Below, piece by piece: positions 1 to 6,593 of a stretch of 11,558 nt of DNA. The stretch is from NCBI GenBank assembly GCA_028713395.1, contig JAQTOJ010000045.1, positions 1 through 11,558 on the forward strand, in the 5' to 3' direction. Position numbers and translations under genes: made by a program. Numbering within the stretch: position 1 is the stretch's first letter; every line of letters starts with the position of its first letter. Source of the stretch: Dehalococcoidales bacterium. Its GTDB lineage: Bacteria; Chloroflexota; Dehalococcoidia; Dehalococcoidales; Fen-1064. Under the pieces are notes generated by a model that was not told the origin of the DNA, did not search any database, and saw only the letters and a program-made list of their open reading frames with translations.

Positions 1-84
1 CAAAGAGTCCCTGTCAAACCCTCACTAAATCACCCGTGGAGAAGAGGTTTTAAAGCTGATTTCGATAAAGGAGTACTGACATAA
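1..84 (+). CDS. 3' end of a probable transposase gene (partial)
   Basis: Frame 1 is open from the first base to a TAA at 82-84 and encodes 27 residues, including N-H-P-W-R-R at residues 10-15 followed by a short basic tail. From memory, an HPWR(R/K) motif close to the C-terminus is common in DDE transposases of IS481/ISNCY-like elements with an integrase core, though no catalytic residue is in view here. The call depends on context: the stop codon lies inside the first copy of a repeated 21-base motif (75-139) that looks like transposon-end binding sites. The body of the gene would lie to the left of the window. Such a short stretch could be open by chance, so the identity is tentative. Confidence 0.45.
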   Translation, partial: QRVPVKPSLNHPWRRGFKADFDKGVLT

Positions 85-139
85 TCGCTGAACAAATTTA
101 CTGACATATTCGCTGGACAACAACATGCTCGGTGAACAA
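75..139. repeat. Degenerate 21-base repeats, probable insertion-element end
   Basis: Two copies at 75-95 and 100-120 have the core ACTGACATA-TCGCTG-ACAA and differ at 2 of 21 positions. A third, weaker copy at 119-139 keeps ACAT..TCG.TGAACAA and matches copy 2 at about 14 of 21 positions. Several same-direction copies near one end are known for IS21-like and other Mu/Tn7-type transposons, where they bind the transposase. Here they start at the stop codon of the putative transposase fragment, as expected for the right end of an element. No matching left end or target-site duplication can be seen, so the exact boundary is not defined. Confidence 0.5.
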
Positions 140-252
140 GATACTGCTGGTGAGTTCGTCCATCTTTTTGGTGAGCTTTTCGTTGTAAAGGAAATTATTA
201 GACTACAAAAACGATTGGGAGGTAGGGTACGATAAACGTTTACGAAAATCGC

Positions 253-281
253 TTGCAAATTCATAAATTGTGTAATAGAAT
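253..281 (+). promoter_or_regulatory. Sigma-70-type promoter of the MBL-fold hydrolase gene
   Basis: TTGCAA at 253-258 and TAGAAT at 276-281 are separated by 17 bases. Transcription would begin near 288 and give a leader of about 44 bases before the ATG at 332. It lies well clear of the insertion-element repeats, so the gene does not seem to depend on a promoter inside the element. Hand match only. Confidence 0.5.
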
Positions 282-331
282 GTCACCAGTCAAGCGGACG
301 ATTGCGGAATCAAGATAAAGGAGCGGAGACA

Positions 332-973
332 ATGGTTATCTTTACGGAAGACAAAAGCATCCATCTCCAGACCCTGGACGCCGGCGCTATGTGGGCGAGT
401 GCCTATCTTGTGACCTGCCCGGAAACCAATGAATCGGTTCTCATTGATGCCCCGGGAAAACCGGAAAAACTTCTCGAACAGGTCAGAAACAAGAATGTAA
501 AATACATCCTGATGACCCATAACCATTCCGACCATATCGGCGCGCTGCAAGTTGTACATGCCGAACTCAAAATCCCGGTTGGCGGACACGCGGCTGATGC
601 TCCGAAGTACCCGGTAGCGTTGGCTCTGGAATTGAACGACGGCGATACGTTAACCTGCGGGCAGAACCAGATCAGGGTATTGCACACGCCCGGACATACC
701 GATGGCAGCTTGTGCTTCCTGATCGGCAAGCACCTCTTTGTCGGCGATACCCTTTTCCCCGGCGGTCCCGGTTACACTGCGTCACCGGATGACTTCGAGG
801 AAATTGTGAGTTCGATCACCCGCAAACTTTTCAGCCTCCCGGACGATACGATAGTATATCCCGGTCACGGCGCCTCGACCATCCTGGGCAAGGAAAAAGA
901 TGCCTACAAGGCATTTGCTGCCCGCACGCATAACACCCGCTTGAGCGGGGATGTACTCTGGTTGAAGAGTTGA
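332..973 (+). CDS. Metallo-beta-lactamase-fold hydrolase (glyoxalase II-like)
   Basis: The 213-residue protein has the full metal-binding set of the metallo-beta-lactamase fold: T-H-N-H-S-D-H at residues 62-68, His122 in T-P-G-H-T-D-G-S, Asp139 in G-D-T-L-F, and His179 in Y-P-G-H-G. This supports a soluble dinuclear metal hydrolase of the glyoxalase II / YcbL type, which usually acts on thioesters. It lacks the long C-terminal substrate domain of classical glyoxalase II, so the substrate is open. The ATG at 332 is preferred over an in-frame TTG at 302 because AAGGAG (318-323) lies 8 bases before it. There is no signal peptide. The stop lies 7 bases from the stop of the convergent deacetylase gene. 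Its position beside MshA/MshB-like genes makes a role with a small-thiol adduct possible, but that is inference. Confidence 0.9.
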   Translation: MVIFTEDKSIHLQTLDAGAMWASAYLVTCPETNESVLIDAPGKPEKLLEQVRNKNVKYILMTHNHSDHIGALQVVHAELKIPVGGHAADAPKYPVALALELNDGDTLTCGQNQIRVLHTPGHTDGSLCFLIGKHLFVGDTLFPGGPGYTASPDDFEEIVSSITRKLFSLPDDTIVYPGHGASTILGKEKDAYKAFAARTHNTRLSGDVLWLKS

Positions 974-980
974 CAGGGGA

Positions 981-1685
981 TTAACGCCAGATTTGTTCGC
1001 GGTGAAAACTCTCGACGATAGTTTCGGGTTTTTCTACCGAAGCTTTATAACGTTCGCGCATGCGCTTTTCCATCTCTTCGACATCGAACTGACTGCGATG
1101 GCATTTGAGCGCGGCGATTTTCTGCTCGAAGGTAGCGGTGATATCTTCTTTGTGGTTATTATCCGGCGAACCCCACAAGTATAATTCTTTCACTTTATGC
1201 GTTTCGTAACCTTCTGCGGCTAAATCCGGATAAGCGTGTATATCGCGGGCGTAGGGGAAAACGGCATCCAGCACCACCTGGCCGGTGATGCGGTGATCGC
1301 GGTGCCAGATATAGCGGCGATAGGGATCACAGGTGCCGACGACTTCCGGCTTGAAGATGCGGATCTGTTTGACCAGTTCCTTACGGAATTCCGGGGTATC
1401 TTCCAACCCTTGATCCGGGAAACGCAGGAAGACCACTTCTTTCACACCCAAAACCGCGGCCGCGGCATGTTGTTCTTTTTCACGGGTTTTCGCCAGGTCG
1501 GCGGGGATTATGTTGGGGTCGCTGGTGCCTTTATCGCCGTTCGTGCAGATGACGTAGACGACTTCTTTACCTTCTTTGACCCACTTGGCTACCGTGCCGG
1601 CGATACCGAATTCGGCATCATCGGGGTGGGGGGCGACGACCATGGCATAGACCGGAGACTGTAGTTTGCGAGAAGCAGCTTTCAT
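981..1685 (-). CDS. PIG-L/LmbE-family N-deacetylase (MshB/BshB-like)
   Basis: The 234-residue protein is a zinc-dependent N-deacetylase of the PIG-L/LmbE fold. Visible signatures are A-P-H-P-D-D-A-E at 18-25 (zinc ligands His20 and Asp23, with Asp22 as the probable base) and H-R-D-H-R at 128-132, which supplies the third zinc ligand. Family members remove acetyl from GlcNAc-inositol (MshB), GlcNAc-malate (BshB) or GlcNAc-PI. The ATG at 1685 has GGAAGG (minus-strand reading of 1691-1696) 5 bases upstream; a TTG six codons earlier at 1703 is less likely. The gene lies downstream of the MshA-like glycosyltransferase on the same strand after a 149-base gap, an order that suits successive steps of glycosylation and deacetylation. 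The substrate is inferred, not shown. Confidence 0.88.
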   Translation of the reverse strand: MKAASRKLQSPVYAMVVAPHPDDAEFGIAGTVAKWVKEGKEVVYVICTNGDKGTSDPNIIPADLAKTREKEQHAAAAVLGVKEVVFLRFPDQGLEDTPEFRKELVKQIRIFKPEVVGTCDPYRRYIWHRDHRITGQVVLDAVFPYARDIHAYPDLAAEGYETHKVKELYLWGSPDNNHKEDITATFEQKIAALKCHRSQFDVEEMEKRMRERYKASVEKPETIVESFHREQIWR

Positions 1686-1834
1686 TCTTACCTTCCGTTT
1701 CAATCCATCATTATCTTAAGTCTATATCAAGAGGCGGGGGTTTACAAAATTGTTAACGGGTTATGTTTGGCGGATTTCTACCAGTATCCTTGATCCCACG
1801 AAATTGGGGATGGCACAGAGGTGGCCGCGGGCGA

Positions 1835-3025
1835 CTAGGAGTGTAATATTCCAATTTCACGGTTGATTTGGGCGGCGATATGCGACCAATCGTATTTTAT
1901 GACCGATTCCCGAATAACCGCCGTATCGTAAAAGGTAGGATTTTGTAAGACTTTACGGAGACCGCCCGCCAGTAACGCGGGGGTGTTATCTTCCAGTAAC
2001 ATGCCGTTAACAGGCTTAATGATGTTTTTCATATCGCCAACATTATTAGCGACGACCGGGGTGCCGCAAGCCAGAGATTCCAAGGCGACCATGCCGAAGC
2101 TTTCCGAGTATGATGGGAGGACGAATACGTCTGCGGCGTTATAATATACCGGCAGCATATCTTGGGGAACCGCCGGATGCAATACGAGGTGGTTCTTCAT
2201 CCCTAGGTGTATCGCTTCTTTTTTTTTCGCGGAAATTTTTACACTGTCATCAGAATCACCGCCCACGATGAGGAGTTTCAAATTGACCATGTCGTTCAAC
2301 AAGCCCATCGCTCCAAGGAGGGGGTCGATACCTTTGATTTTTTCTATCCGGCCGACAAACAAGATTACCTTCTCCCTGGGTTCCAGATGTAGTTTTTCCC
2401 GGCAGGCTTGTTTATCCAATGTGCGGAAAATATCCAGATTAACACCGCAGGGAGTGACGGCTATTTTGGCGGGGTTTACCGCTAATTCCGCAGCTAATAG
2501 CTGCTTTTCGTCTTTAGTTGTGGCGATTATCCGATCGCATTTTTCTGTAATCAATCTTTCCGTCTGTATCCTGATTTCCGGTTCATTTTCGTGGATGCTT
2601 AGTTTGTTTTTTACCAGACCCAGGGTGTGGAACATGGTGAGGTGGGGGACGCGCCACTGCTTTTGTAAAACGAGACCCGCCGCTCCCGAAATCCAGTAAT
2701 GACTGAAGATGAGATCGTATTTACATTTGTTTTGTAAGCGGAATTGTTCCAAATTACGGGTGAATTCTGGTACACTATCGTACATTTTTAGTTTATCGGT
2801 TTCTTCAAAGCAACCGTCGGAGATATGGATCAGGCGGACGTTGGCGGCGATTTCAGCTAATTGTTTTTCTGCGCAAGTATGGGTACGGGTGTAGATGTCA
2901 ATAGAGTGTCCGAGTGTGGCCAGGTGAACGGCAAGTTCCCGGACATAAACATTCATCCCGCCGGTGTTTCTACTGCCGGGTTGGCCTAGGGGGCACGAAT
3001 GTACTACCAGAAAAGCGAGACGCAT
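1835..3025 (-). CDS. GT4 glycosyltransferase, MshA-like
   Basis: The 396-residue GT-B enzyme resembles MshA, which joins GlcNAc from UDP-GlcNAc to inositol-3-phosphate, and the related sucrose-phosphate synthases. The acceptor domain opens with H-S-C-P-L-G-Q-P-G and T-G-G-M-N-V-Y-V (21-28). It continues with S-H-Y-W-I-S-G (108-114), F-H-T-L-G-L-V-K-N (132-140) and an E-I-R segment (150-152). The donor domain has P-C-G-V-N (192-196), G-R-I-E-K-I-K-G (225-232) and the retaining-GT E-x7-E pair Glu308/Glu316. Asn25, Lys78, Tyr110 and Thr134 fall at the numbers I recall for inositol-phosphate contacts in Corynebacterium MshA. The ATG at 3025 sits 5 bases after the upstream stop, implying translational coupling; an ATG at 3052 would add nine residues before the conserved strand. 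Acceptor identity is inferred. Confidence 0.85.
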   Translation of the reverse strand: MRLAFLVVHSCPLGQPGSRNTGGMNVYVRELAVHLATLGHSIDIYTRTHTCAEKQLAEIAANVRLIHISDGCFEETDKLKMYDSVPEFTRNLEQFRLQNKCKYDLIFSHYWISGAAGLVLQKQWRVPHLTMFHTLGLVKNKLSIHENEPEIRIQTERLITEKCDRIIATTKDEKQLLAAELAVNPAKIAVTPCGVNLDIFRTLDKQACREKLHLEPREKVILFVGRIEKIKGIDPLLGAMGLLNDMVNLKLLIVGGDSDDSVKISAKKKEAIHLGMKNHLVLHPAVPQDMLPVYYNAADVFVLPSYSESFGMVALESLACGTPVVANNVGDMKNIIKPVNGMLLEDNTPALLAGGLRKVLQNPTFYDTAVIRESVIKYDWSHIAAQINREIGILHS

Positions 3026-3030
3026 TGTAT

Positions 3031-4011
3031 CTATCCGATTTCGAGGCGGCATTTTTGCAGCCTGACTTCTTTGCCGCCGAGATGAAACTTGTAAGGCTCA
3101 CTGCCTTTCAGAAAATCGAATTTCTTTTTGCCGCGCTCGATGCTGTCTTTGATAAGGAGGGCTTTGGAGAGGATGCCGACGCTCAGGTAATTATATTGCC
3201 GGTCGAAGCCGCTGTTGTATAAATAAATGACATCGTTGTAATCAAAAGCCACCAGTGCGGCCACCGGCTGATTATCCAGCTCCATCAAGCAAGCCCGCAG
3301 CACGCCCGTTTCCGCCATGGATAGAAAGAGGCGGCGGAAGTATATTTCCATTTCCGGCGTCAAGAAATGGGCCTTGTCTTCACGACTTTCGGTGAACATT
3401 TTTAAAAAGGTATCGGTGAATTGGGAAACCGCTTCGGGCGCAGAAATGAATTTGTATGTAAGTTCACCGGCGCTTTCAAAACGGCGTAGCTTGCGGCGCA
3501 ATTCGTGACGCTGTTTGGTATCCAGCGATTCCAGATATTCATCCCACGTTTTGGGCAGCATGATTTCCGGCGATAATTCATCCGGCTCAACGGTAGTTTT
3601 CCAGCCGGCTTGCGCCGCCAGAGGTAAAAGGTGGGTAAGAATCGAGGAATCCGGGCGGATGACCTGAGCATTGAGGGTTTTGATGCCGTTTTTCTTTAGG
3701 TATTCGCAGAGCGCGGTATAGAAAGCCGTTTCTTTACCGGGCACGAGTGGAAAATCAAAATAATCGCAGACGTTCACGCTGCCGGTAATGGCGGCGGTGT
3801 CGCCGGTAAATAACAGCGGGGCAATCCCGATAATTTGTGCGTCCTCACGAACGACAAGATTTTGGGTGGTGGCTTGCGGGGCGAAACTGGCTTGCCAGAC
3901 TTTTAGCCAGGCGGGCAGGAGGAATAAGGGTTCCCAGCGCAGGTTTAATGAAGGATCCCGGCGGTAGGCTTCCAGTTGGTCGAGTGTTTCTGGGGTGATA
4001 GTGTAGTTCAT
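3031..4011 (-). CDS. CelD/BcsL-type GNAT acyltransferase
   Basis: The 326-residue protein has the double-GNAT layout of the CelD/BcsL (Acetyltransf_6, FemAB-like) family. It shows a basic R-H-E-L-R-R-K-L-R-R helix at 168-177, a C-terminal GNAT segment with A-A-L-V-A-F-D and I-Y-L-Y-N-S-G, and the family hallmark F-D-F-L-K-G-S-E-P-Y-K at 298-308. Relatives transfer acyl or aminoacyl groups to sugars, polysaccharides or peptides; the substrate here is unknown. It ends 5 bases before the MshA-like gene, so the two are almost certainly co-transcribed and probably serve one pathway. The ATG at 4011 has no clear Shine-Dalgarno site, but a possible promoter close upstream would give a nearly leaderless transcript. 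Confidence 0.82.
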   Translation of the reverse strand: MNYTITPETLDQLEAYRRDPSLNLRWEPLFLLPAWLKVWQASFAPQATTQNLVVREDAQIIGIAPLLFTGDTAAITGSVNVCDYFDFPLVPGKETAFYTALCEYLKKNGIKTLNAQVIRPDSSILTHLLPLAAQAGWKTTVEPDELSPEIMLPKTWDEYLESLDTKQRHELRRKLRRFESAGELTYKFISAPEAVSQFTDTFLKMFTESREDKAHFLTPEMEIYFRRLFLSMAETGVLRACLMELDNQPVAALVAFDYNDVIYLYNSGFDRQYNYLSVGILSKALLIKDSIERGKKKFDFLKGSEPYKFHLGGKEVRLQKCRLEIG

Positions 4012-4023
4012 CTTTATGTTTAC

Positions 4024-4052
4024 AGTCTAGCATTTCAATCTGGCAGCCGCAA
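4024..4052 (-). promoter_or_regulatory. Possible promoter of the GNAT-glycosyltransferase pair
   Basis: On the minus strand TTGCGG (4052-4047) and TAGACT (4029-4024) are 17 bases apart. Transcription would begin near 4017, only about 6 bases before the ATG at 4011, which would fit the lack of a Shine-Dalgarno site there. The -35 match is poor, so this is tentative. Confidence 0.3.
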
Positions 4053-4117
4053 ACAAAGGCAAAGGATATCTCAGGCCGGATGCCTGTGAAATCTTGAAAA
4101 ACCACCGCACAAAACTG

Positions 4118-4141
4118 CATCCCGTGTCAGGGCACGGGATG
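4118..4141 (-). terminator. Hairpin downstream of the cytosolic cyclophilin gene
   Basis: CATCCCGTG (4118-4126) and CACGGGATG (4133-4141) form a perfect 9-base-pair stem with a 6-base loop. On the minus strand it is followed three bases later by TTTT. It lies between the cyclophilin stop and the GNAT promoter region, where a terminator separating two transcription units would be expected. The short U-run makes it a weak intrinsic terminator; it could instead be a dispersed repeat or an RNA-stabilising hairpin. Confidence 0.45.
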
Positions 4142-4235
4142 GAAATATTGGGGTGAGCTGGGCTGTGCCAACCCGCCTTTACTAAAAAAAAGCGATTATT
4201 GGACAAGAAAGCAAGCAAACGTGAGGATATCGGTT

Positions 4236-4733
4236 TTAACTTTCTTGAATCGTGATTTTGAGTATTTTGTCACCCTGCGTGGTTTTATTCAAGACGTCGG
4301 TGCCCTGAATCAATTGCCCGAAGACGGAATGATGATTGTTGAGGTGGGGTTGGGGAGCGAAGCAAATGAAAAACTGGCTGCCATTGGTATTGGGCCCGGC
4401 ATTTGCCATTGAAAGACTGCCCGTAACGTGGGTGCGTTTGGAGAACTCATCCGCGAACTGGTAGCCGGGGCCACCGCGGCCGGTGCCGGTGGGGTCGCCG
4501 CCTTGCGCCATGAAATCGGCAATGACGCGGTGAAACACGGTATTATCATAAAACCCATCACGAGATAAACAAACAAAATTGTTCACGGTTTTAGGAGCGT
4601 CGGCGGCAAAAAGGTCAATGACCATTTTCCCTTTATTTGTTTCAATAGTCGCAGTATATTTCTTCGTCTTATCGATCGCCATTGCCGGGGCCGCGGTATA
4701 AGATTTTCTTTTGGGGGAATTACTTTCGCTCAT
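4236..4733 (-). CDS. Cytosolic cyclophilin-type peptidyl-prolyl isomerase
   Basis: The 165-residue cyclophilin catalyses cis-trans isomerisation of Xaa-Pro bonds. It shows F-H-R-V (67-70, catalytic Arg69), F74 and Q77 in F-M-A-Q-G-G-D, the P-T-G-T-G-R-G-G-P-G loop (81-90), and S-Q-F-F (119-122). The tryptophan of cyclosporin-sensitive eukaryotic cyclophilins is Leu131, usual for bacterial forms. There is no signal peptide, so it should be cytosolic. The ATG at 4733 has AAGGAA a few bases upstream. Residues 11-30 (S-Y-T-A-A-P-A-M-A-I-D and on) match the linker after the lipobox of the adjacent upstream paralogue, pointing to a tandem duplication in which the export signal was lost or gained. 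It begins 18 bases after that gene and probably shares its transcript. Confidence 0.92.
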   Translation of the reverse strand: MSESNSPKRKSYTAAPAMAIDKTKKYTATIETNKGKMVIDLFAADAPKTVNNFVCLSRDGFYDNTVFHRVIADFMAQGGDPTGTGRGGPGYQFADEFSKRTHVTGSLSMANAGPNTNGSQFFICFAPQPHLNNHHSVFGQLIQGTDVLNKTTQGDKILKITIQES

Positions 4734-4751
4734 TTATCGTTTCCTTATTTT

Positions 4752-5369
4752 TTATTTTTCTGTGATGGTGACCGAGATTATATGGACATCTACCGTTGGG
4801 GAAGAAGCTTCATTGTTAAGAGTTTTGACCGGGACATCGGCTATTTTCAGTATGACATCCGCGCCGCTGATCACCTGCCCGAAAATAGTGTAATTTTTCT
4901 GTAAGCGGCCGGTCAGATTAGAAAGCGTGATAAAGAACTGGCTGCCGTTGGTATCGGGTCCGGAGTTGGCCATGGCCACCACACCGCCGATATAATCACG
5001 CGTGGTGGGCAATTCATCGGCGAAAGAATAACCTGGGCCTCCCATGCCGGTGCCGGTGGGATCGCCGGTTTGAATGACAAAACCTTTGAGCACACGGTGG
5101 AATTTCACGTTATTGAAAAATCCTTCGCGGGCCAGGAAAACAAAGCTGTTGACCGCCAGAGGCGCTTCTTTGGGGAATAATTCGATAGCAAAATCGCCGT
5201 AATTGGTTTTGATGGTGGCCGTATAGGTTTTAGATTGGTCGATTGTCATCGGGGGATAGGCAGTGTAGGTCTTAGGGGTGGTGGTCTTGCCGCCACATGC
5301 GACAACCGCCAACATTAGGGATAGTATGACCGCGCCGGTCGCCATCAAGGACAAATATCTCTTCTTCAT
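4752..5369 (-). CDS. Lipoprotein cyclophilin-type peptidyl-prolyl isomerase
   Basis: The 205-residue cyclophilin carries a lipoprotein signal: K-K-R at 2-4, a hydrophobic stretch at about 6-24, and lipobox V-V-A-C with Cys25 as the lipid-modified residue, followed by G-G-K and a Thr/Pro-rich linker. The catalytic domain has F-H-R-V (90-93, Arg92), F97 and Q100, the P-T-G-T-G-M-G-G-P-G loop and S-Q-F-F. It should fold proteins on the outer face of the membrane. The ATG at 5369 is preceded by GGAGGG (minus-strand reading of 5378-5383) with 8-base spacing. A longer reading frame to 5426 would start inside the promoter and place residues ahead of the signal peptide, so it is rejected. It is the first gene of a cyclophilin pair. 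Confidence 0.92.
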   Translation of the reverse strand: MKKRYLSLMATGAVILSLMLAVVACGGKTTTPKTYTAYPPMTIDQSKTYTATIKTNYGDFAIELFPKEAPLAVNSFVFLAREGFFNNVKFHRVLKGFVIQTGDPTGTGMGGPGYSFADELPTTRDYIGGVVAMANSGPDTNGSQFFITLSNLTGRLQKNYTIFGQVISGADVILKIADVPVKTLNNEASSPTVDVHIISVTITEK

Positions 5370-5397
5370 GCGTGAGTCCCTCCATGTACTATTTTCT

Positions 5398-5426
5398 AGT
5401 ATAGGCAGGATAGAGTTTAGAGTCAA
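5398..5426 (-). promoter_or_regulatory. Promoter of the cyclophilin pair
   Basis: On the minus strand TTGACT (5426-5421) and TATACT (5403-5398) are separated by exactly 17 bases. Transcription would begin near 5391, with a leader of about 22 bases that includes the GGAGGG ribosome site. This is one of the two best sigma-70-like matches in the window and supports the start at 5369. Confidence 0.65.
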
Positions 5427-5490
5427 CGTTTTATTTAACTGAGCTTGGCGTAACGATTTAAGAGATCGTTGCTCCCGGCGTCTACAACAA

Positions 5491-5521
5491 AAATCAGGGG
5501 AGCTATTTACTCCCCTGATTT
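5491..5521 (-). terminator. Intrinsic terminator of the SPFH gene
   Basis: AAATCAGGGGAG (5491-5502) and CTCCCCTGATTT (5510-5521) form a perfect 12-base-pair stem with a 7-base loop. On the minus strand the stem ends in GATTTTTGTTG, a short U-tract. It starts 30 bases after the SPFH stop codon and before the cyclophilin promoter, so it insulates the two units. In the + direction there is no U-tract. Confidence 0.8.
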
Positions 5522-5550
5522 GCGCCGGAAAACTTTACATAATAAATGAA

Positions 5551-6507
5551 TTAGGCTTTCTTGGGTTCAACCGGACCGGTGAAATTGGTATCCGCGGTTT
5601 GAGTCTCCAGACCGGAGGCGAACGCCATACGAATCTGGTTGAGGAAATCACCGGCGGCGCCGGGGTTGCTGGGCAGGAAAATGACCTTGGCGCGGGCATC
5701 GCCGCCCAGGACCTGCAAGGTATCGAAATACTGGGTCAGGGCTACCAAATCCATGACCTCTTTGGCGCTGGCGCCCTGAATACGGTCCTGGAAATTCTGG
5801 ATGGAATCACGGTAGCCGTTAATAATGGCTCGCCGCTGGTTGGCGATGCCTTCACCCTGCAAGCGTTTGCTTTCCGCTTCCGCTTCGGCTTTTTTAATGA
5901 CCAGAATTTTTTCTTTATCGCCCTGGGCTTCGGCGGCGGAGCGCAGTCTTTGCTGGCGGTTGACCTCGTTCATGGCATCTTTGACTTTGGCATCCGGTTC
6001 GATGTCGTTAACGAGCGCCCGGACGATTTCCCATCCGTAAATCGCCATGCGTTCCTGCAAGCTTTTCTTCACATCATCCGCAATTTCATCTTTGTTTTCA
6101 AAGACCTCATCCAGTTTCATGGTGGGGACTTTGGAACGCACCACATCGAAAACCCAGCTATTCATCTGGGTGGTATGTTCGACCAGTTTGTAAAAGGCAT
6201 CGTAAACATTATTTTTGCTGGGAATACAATATTGTATGGCCAGTTTCAGGACGACAAAAACATCGTCTTTGGTTTTGGTTTCCACGGCCAGGTCAAGCTG
6301 GCGCACTCTGAGTGATTGCCGGGTGGACACTCTTTCAATTCCGAAAGGAATCCTGATATGCAGACCGGGCTCCGCCAGGCGGGCGAATTTACCAAAGCGT
6401 TCGATGATGGCGATCGTTTGCTGTTCCACTGTGAAGAGAGATGAAGCCAGTAAAATCAATAAGAAAAAGAAGAGAACGACCAAAAAAATAATCAAACCGA
6501 TAGTCAT
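5551..6507 (-). CDS. SPFH/band 7 membrane protein, HIR-like
   Basis: The 318-residue protein has one N-terminal membrane segment (about 3-23), an SPFH/PHB domain (about 27-190), and a long Ala/Glu-rich helix (about 176-232) suited to oligomerisation. The stretches H-T-T-Q-M-N-S-W-V-F-D-V-V-R (111-124), Y-G-W-E-I-V (157-162), D-I-E-P-D (168-172), and V-M-D-L-V-A-L-T-Q-Y-F-D-T (251-263) resemble plant hypersensitive-induced-reaction (HIR) proteins more closely than HflK/HflC or QmcA. SPFH proteins form membrane rings that organise lipid microdomains or restrain proteases. No NfeD-type partner is adjacent. The ATG at 6507 has AAGGAGGG just upstream, and the gene has its own promoter and terminator. 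The molecular role is unknown. Confidence 0.88.
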   Translation of the reverse strand: MTIGLIIFLVVLFFFLLILLASSLFTVEQQTIAIIERFGKFARLAEPGLHIRIPFGIERVSTRQSLRVRQLDLAVETKTKDDVFVVLKLAIQYCIPSKNNVYDAFYKLVEHTTQMNSWVFDVVRSKVPTMKLDEVFENKDEIADDVKKSLQERMAIYGWEIVRALVNDIEPDAKVKDAMNEVNRQQRLRSAAEAQGDKEKILVIKKAEAEAESKRLQGEGIANQRRAIINGYRDSIQNFQDRIQGASAKEVMDLVALTQYFDTLQVLGGDARAKVIFLPSNPGAAGDFLNQIRMAFASGLETQTADTNFTGPVEPKKA

Positions 6508-6542
6508 ATAGCCCTCCTTAAAAGACTCTTGATTTACATGAT

Positions 6543-6571
6543 AATATACGCCTGATGAGGGAAAATAGCAA
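6543..6571 (-). promoter_or_regulatory. Promoter of the SPFH gene
   Basis: On the minus strand TTGCTA (6571-6566) and TATATT (6548-6543) are 17 bases apart. Transcription would begin near 6536 and leave a leader of about 29 bases containing the AAGGAGGG site. The SPFH gene therefore need not depend on read-through from the lipid kinase gene, which ends at 6594. Confidence 0.5.
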
Positions 6572-6593
6572 GAGAACAGAATCGGCTAGGAGA

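Noticed and set aside
125..235. 36-codon + strand frame after the insertion-element repeats
   Set aside because: It starts inside a repeat copy, has no ribosome site and no recognisable motif; likely chance.
302..331. Earlier TTG start for the MBL-fold hydrolase
   Set aside because: It would add ten residues that include the AAGGAG ribosome site of the ATG at 332. The ATG has ideal spacing.
1236..1664. + strand frame of 142 codons opposite the LmbE-type deacetylase
   Set aside because: Shadow of the real gene; no ribosome site or motif, and the minus-strand product carries the full zinc-binding set.
4204..4247. CAAGAAAG/CTTTCTTG pair followed by a run of eight T on the minus strand after the cyclophilin gene
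   Set aside because: The 28-base loop makes an intrinsic terminator unlikely, and one arm lies in the coding sequence. The hairpin at 4118-4141 is a better candidate.
5370..5426. N-terminal extension of the lipoprotein cyclophilin to 5426
   Set aside because: The extra codons overlap the promoter and would bury the lipoprotein signal peptide; GGAGGG points to 5369.
5452..5470. Inverted repeat AACGAT/ATCGTT upstream of the cyclophilin promoter
   Set aside because: The stem is only 6 base pairs with a 7-base loop and lies away from the promoter elements; expected by chance at this scale.
5599..6315. Long + strand frame of 238 codons opposite the SPFH gene
   Set aside because: It is antisense to a gene with clear family motifs, a ribosome site, promoter and terminator. 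Its product shows no recognisable domain, and its length reflects codon bias of the real gene.
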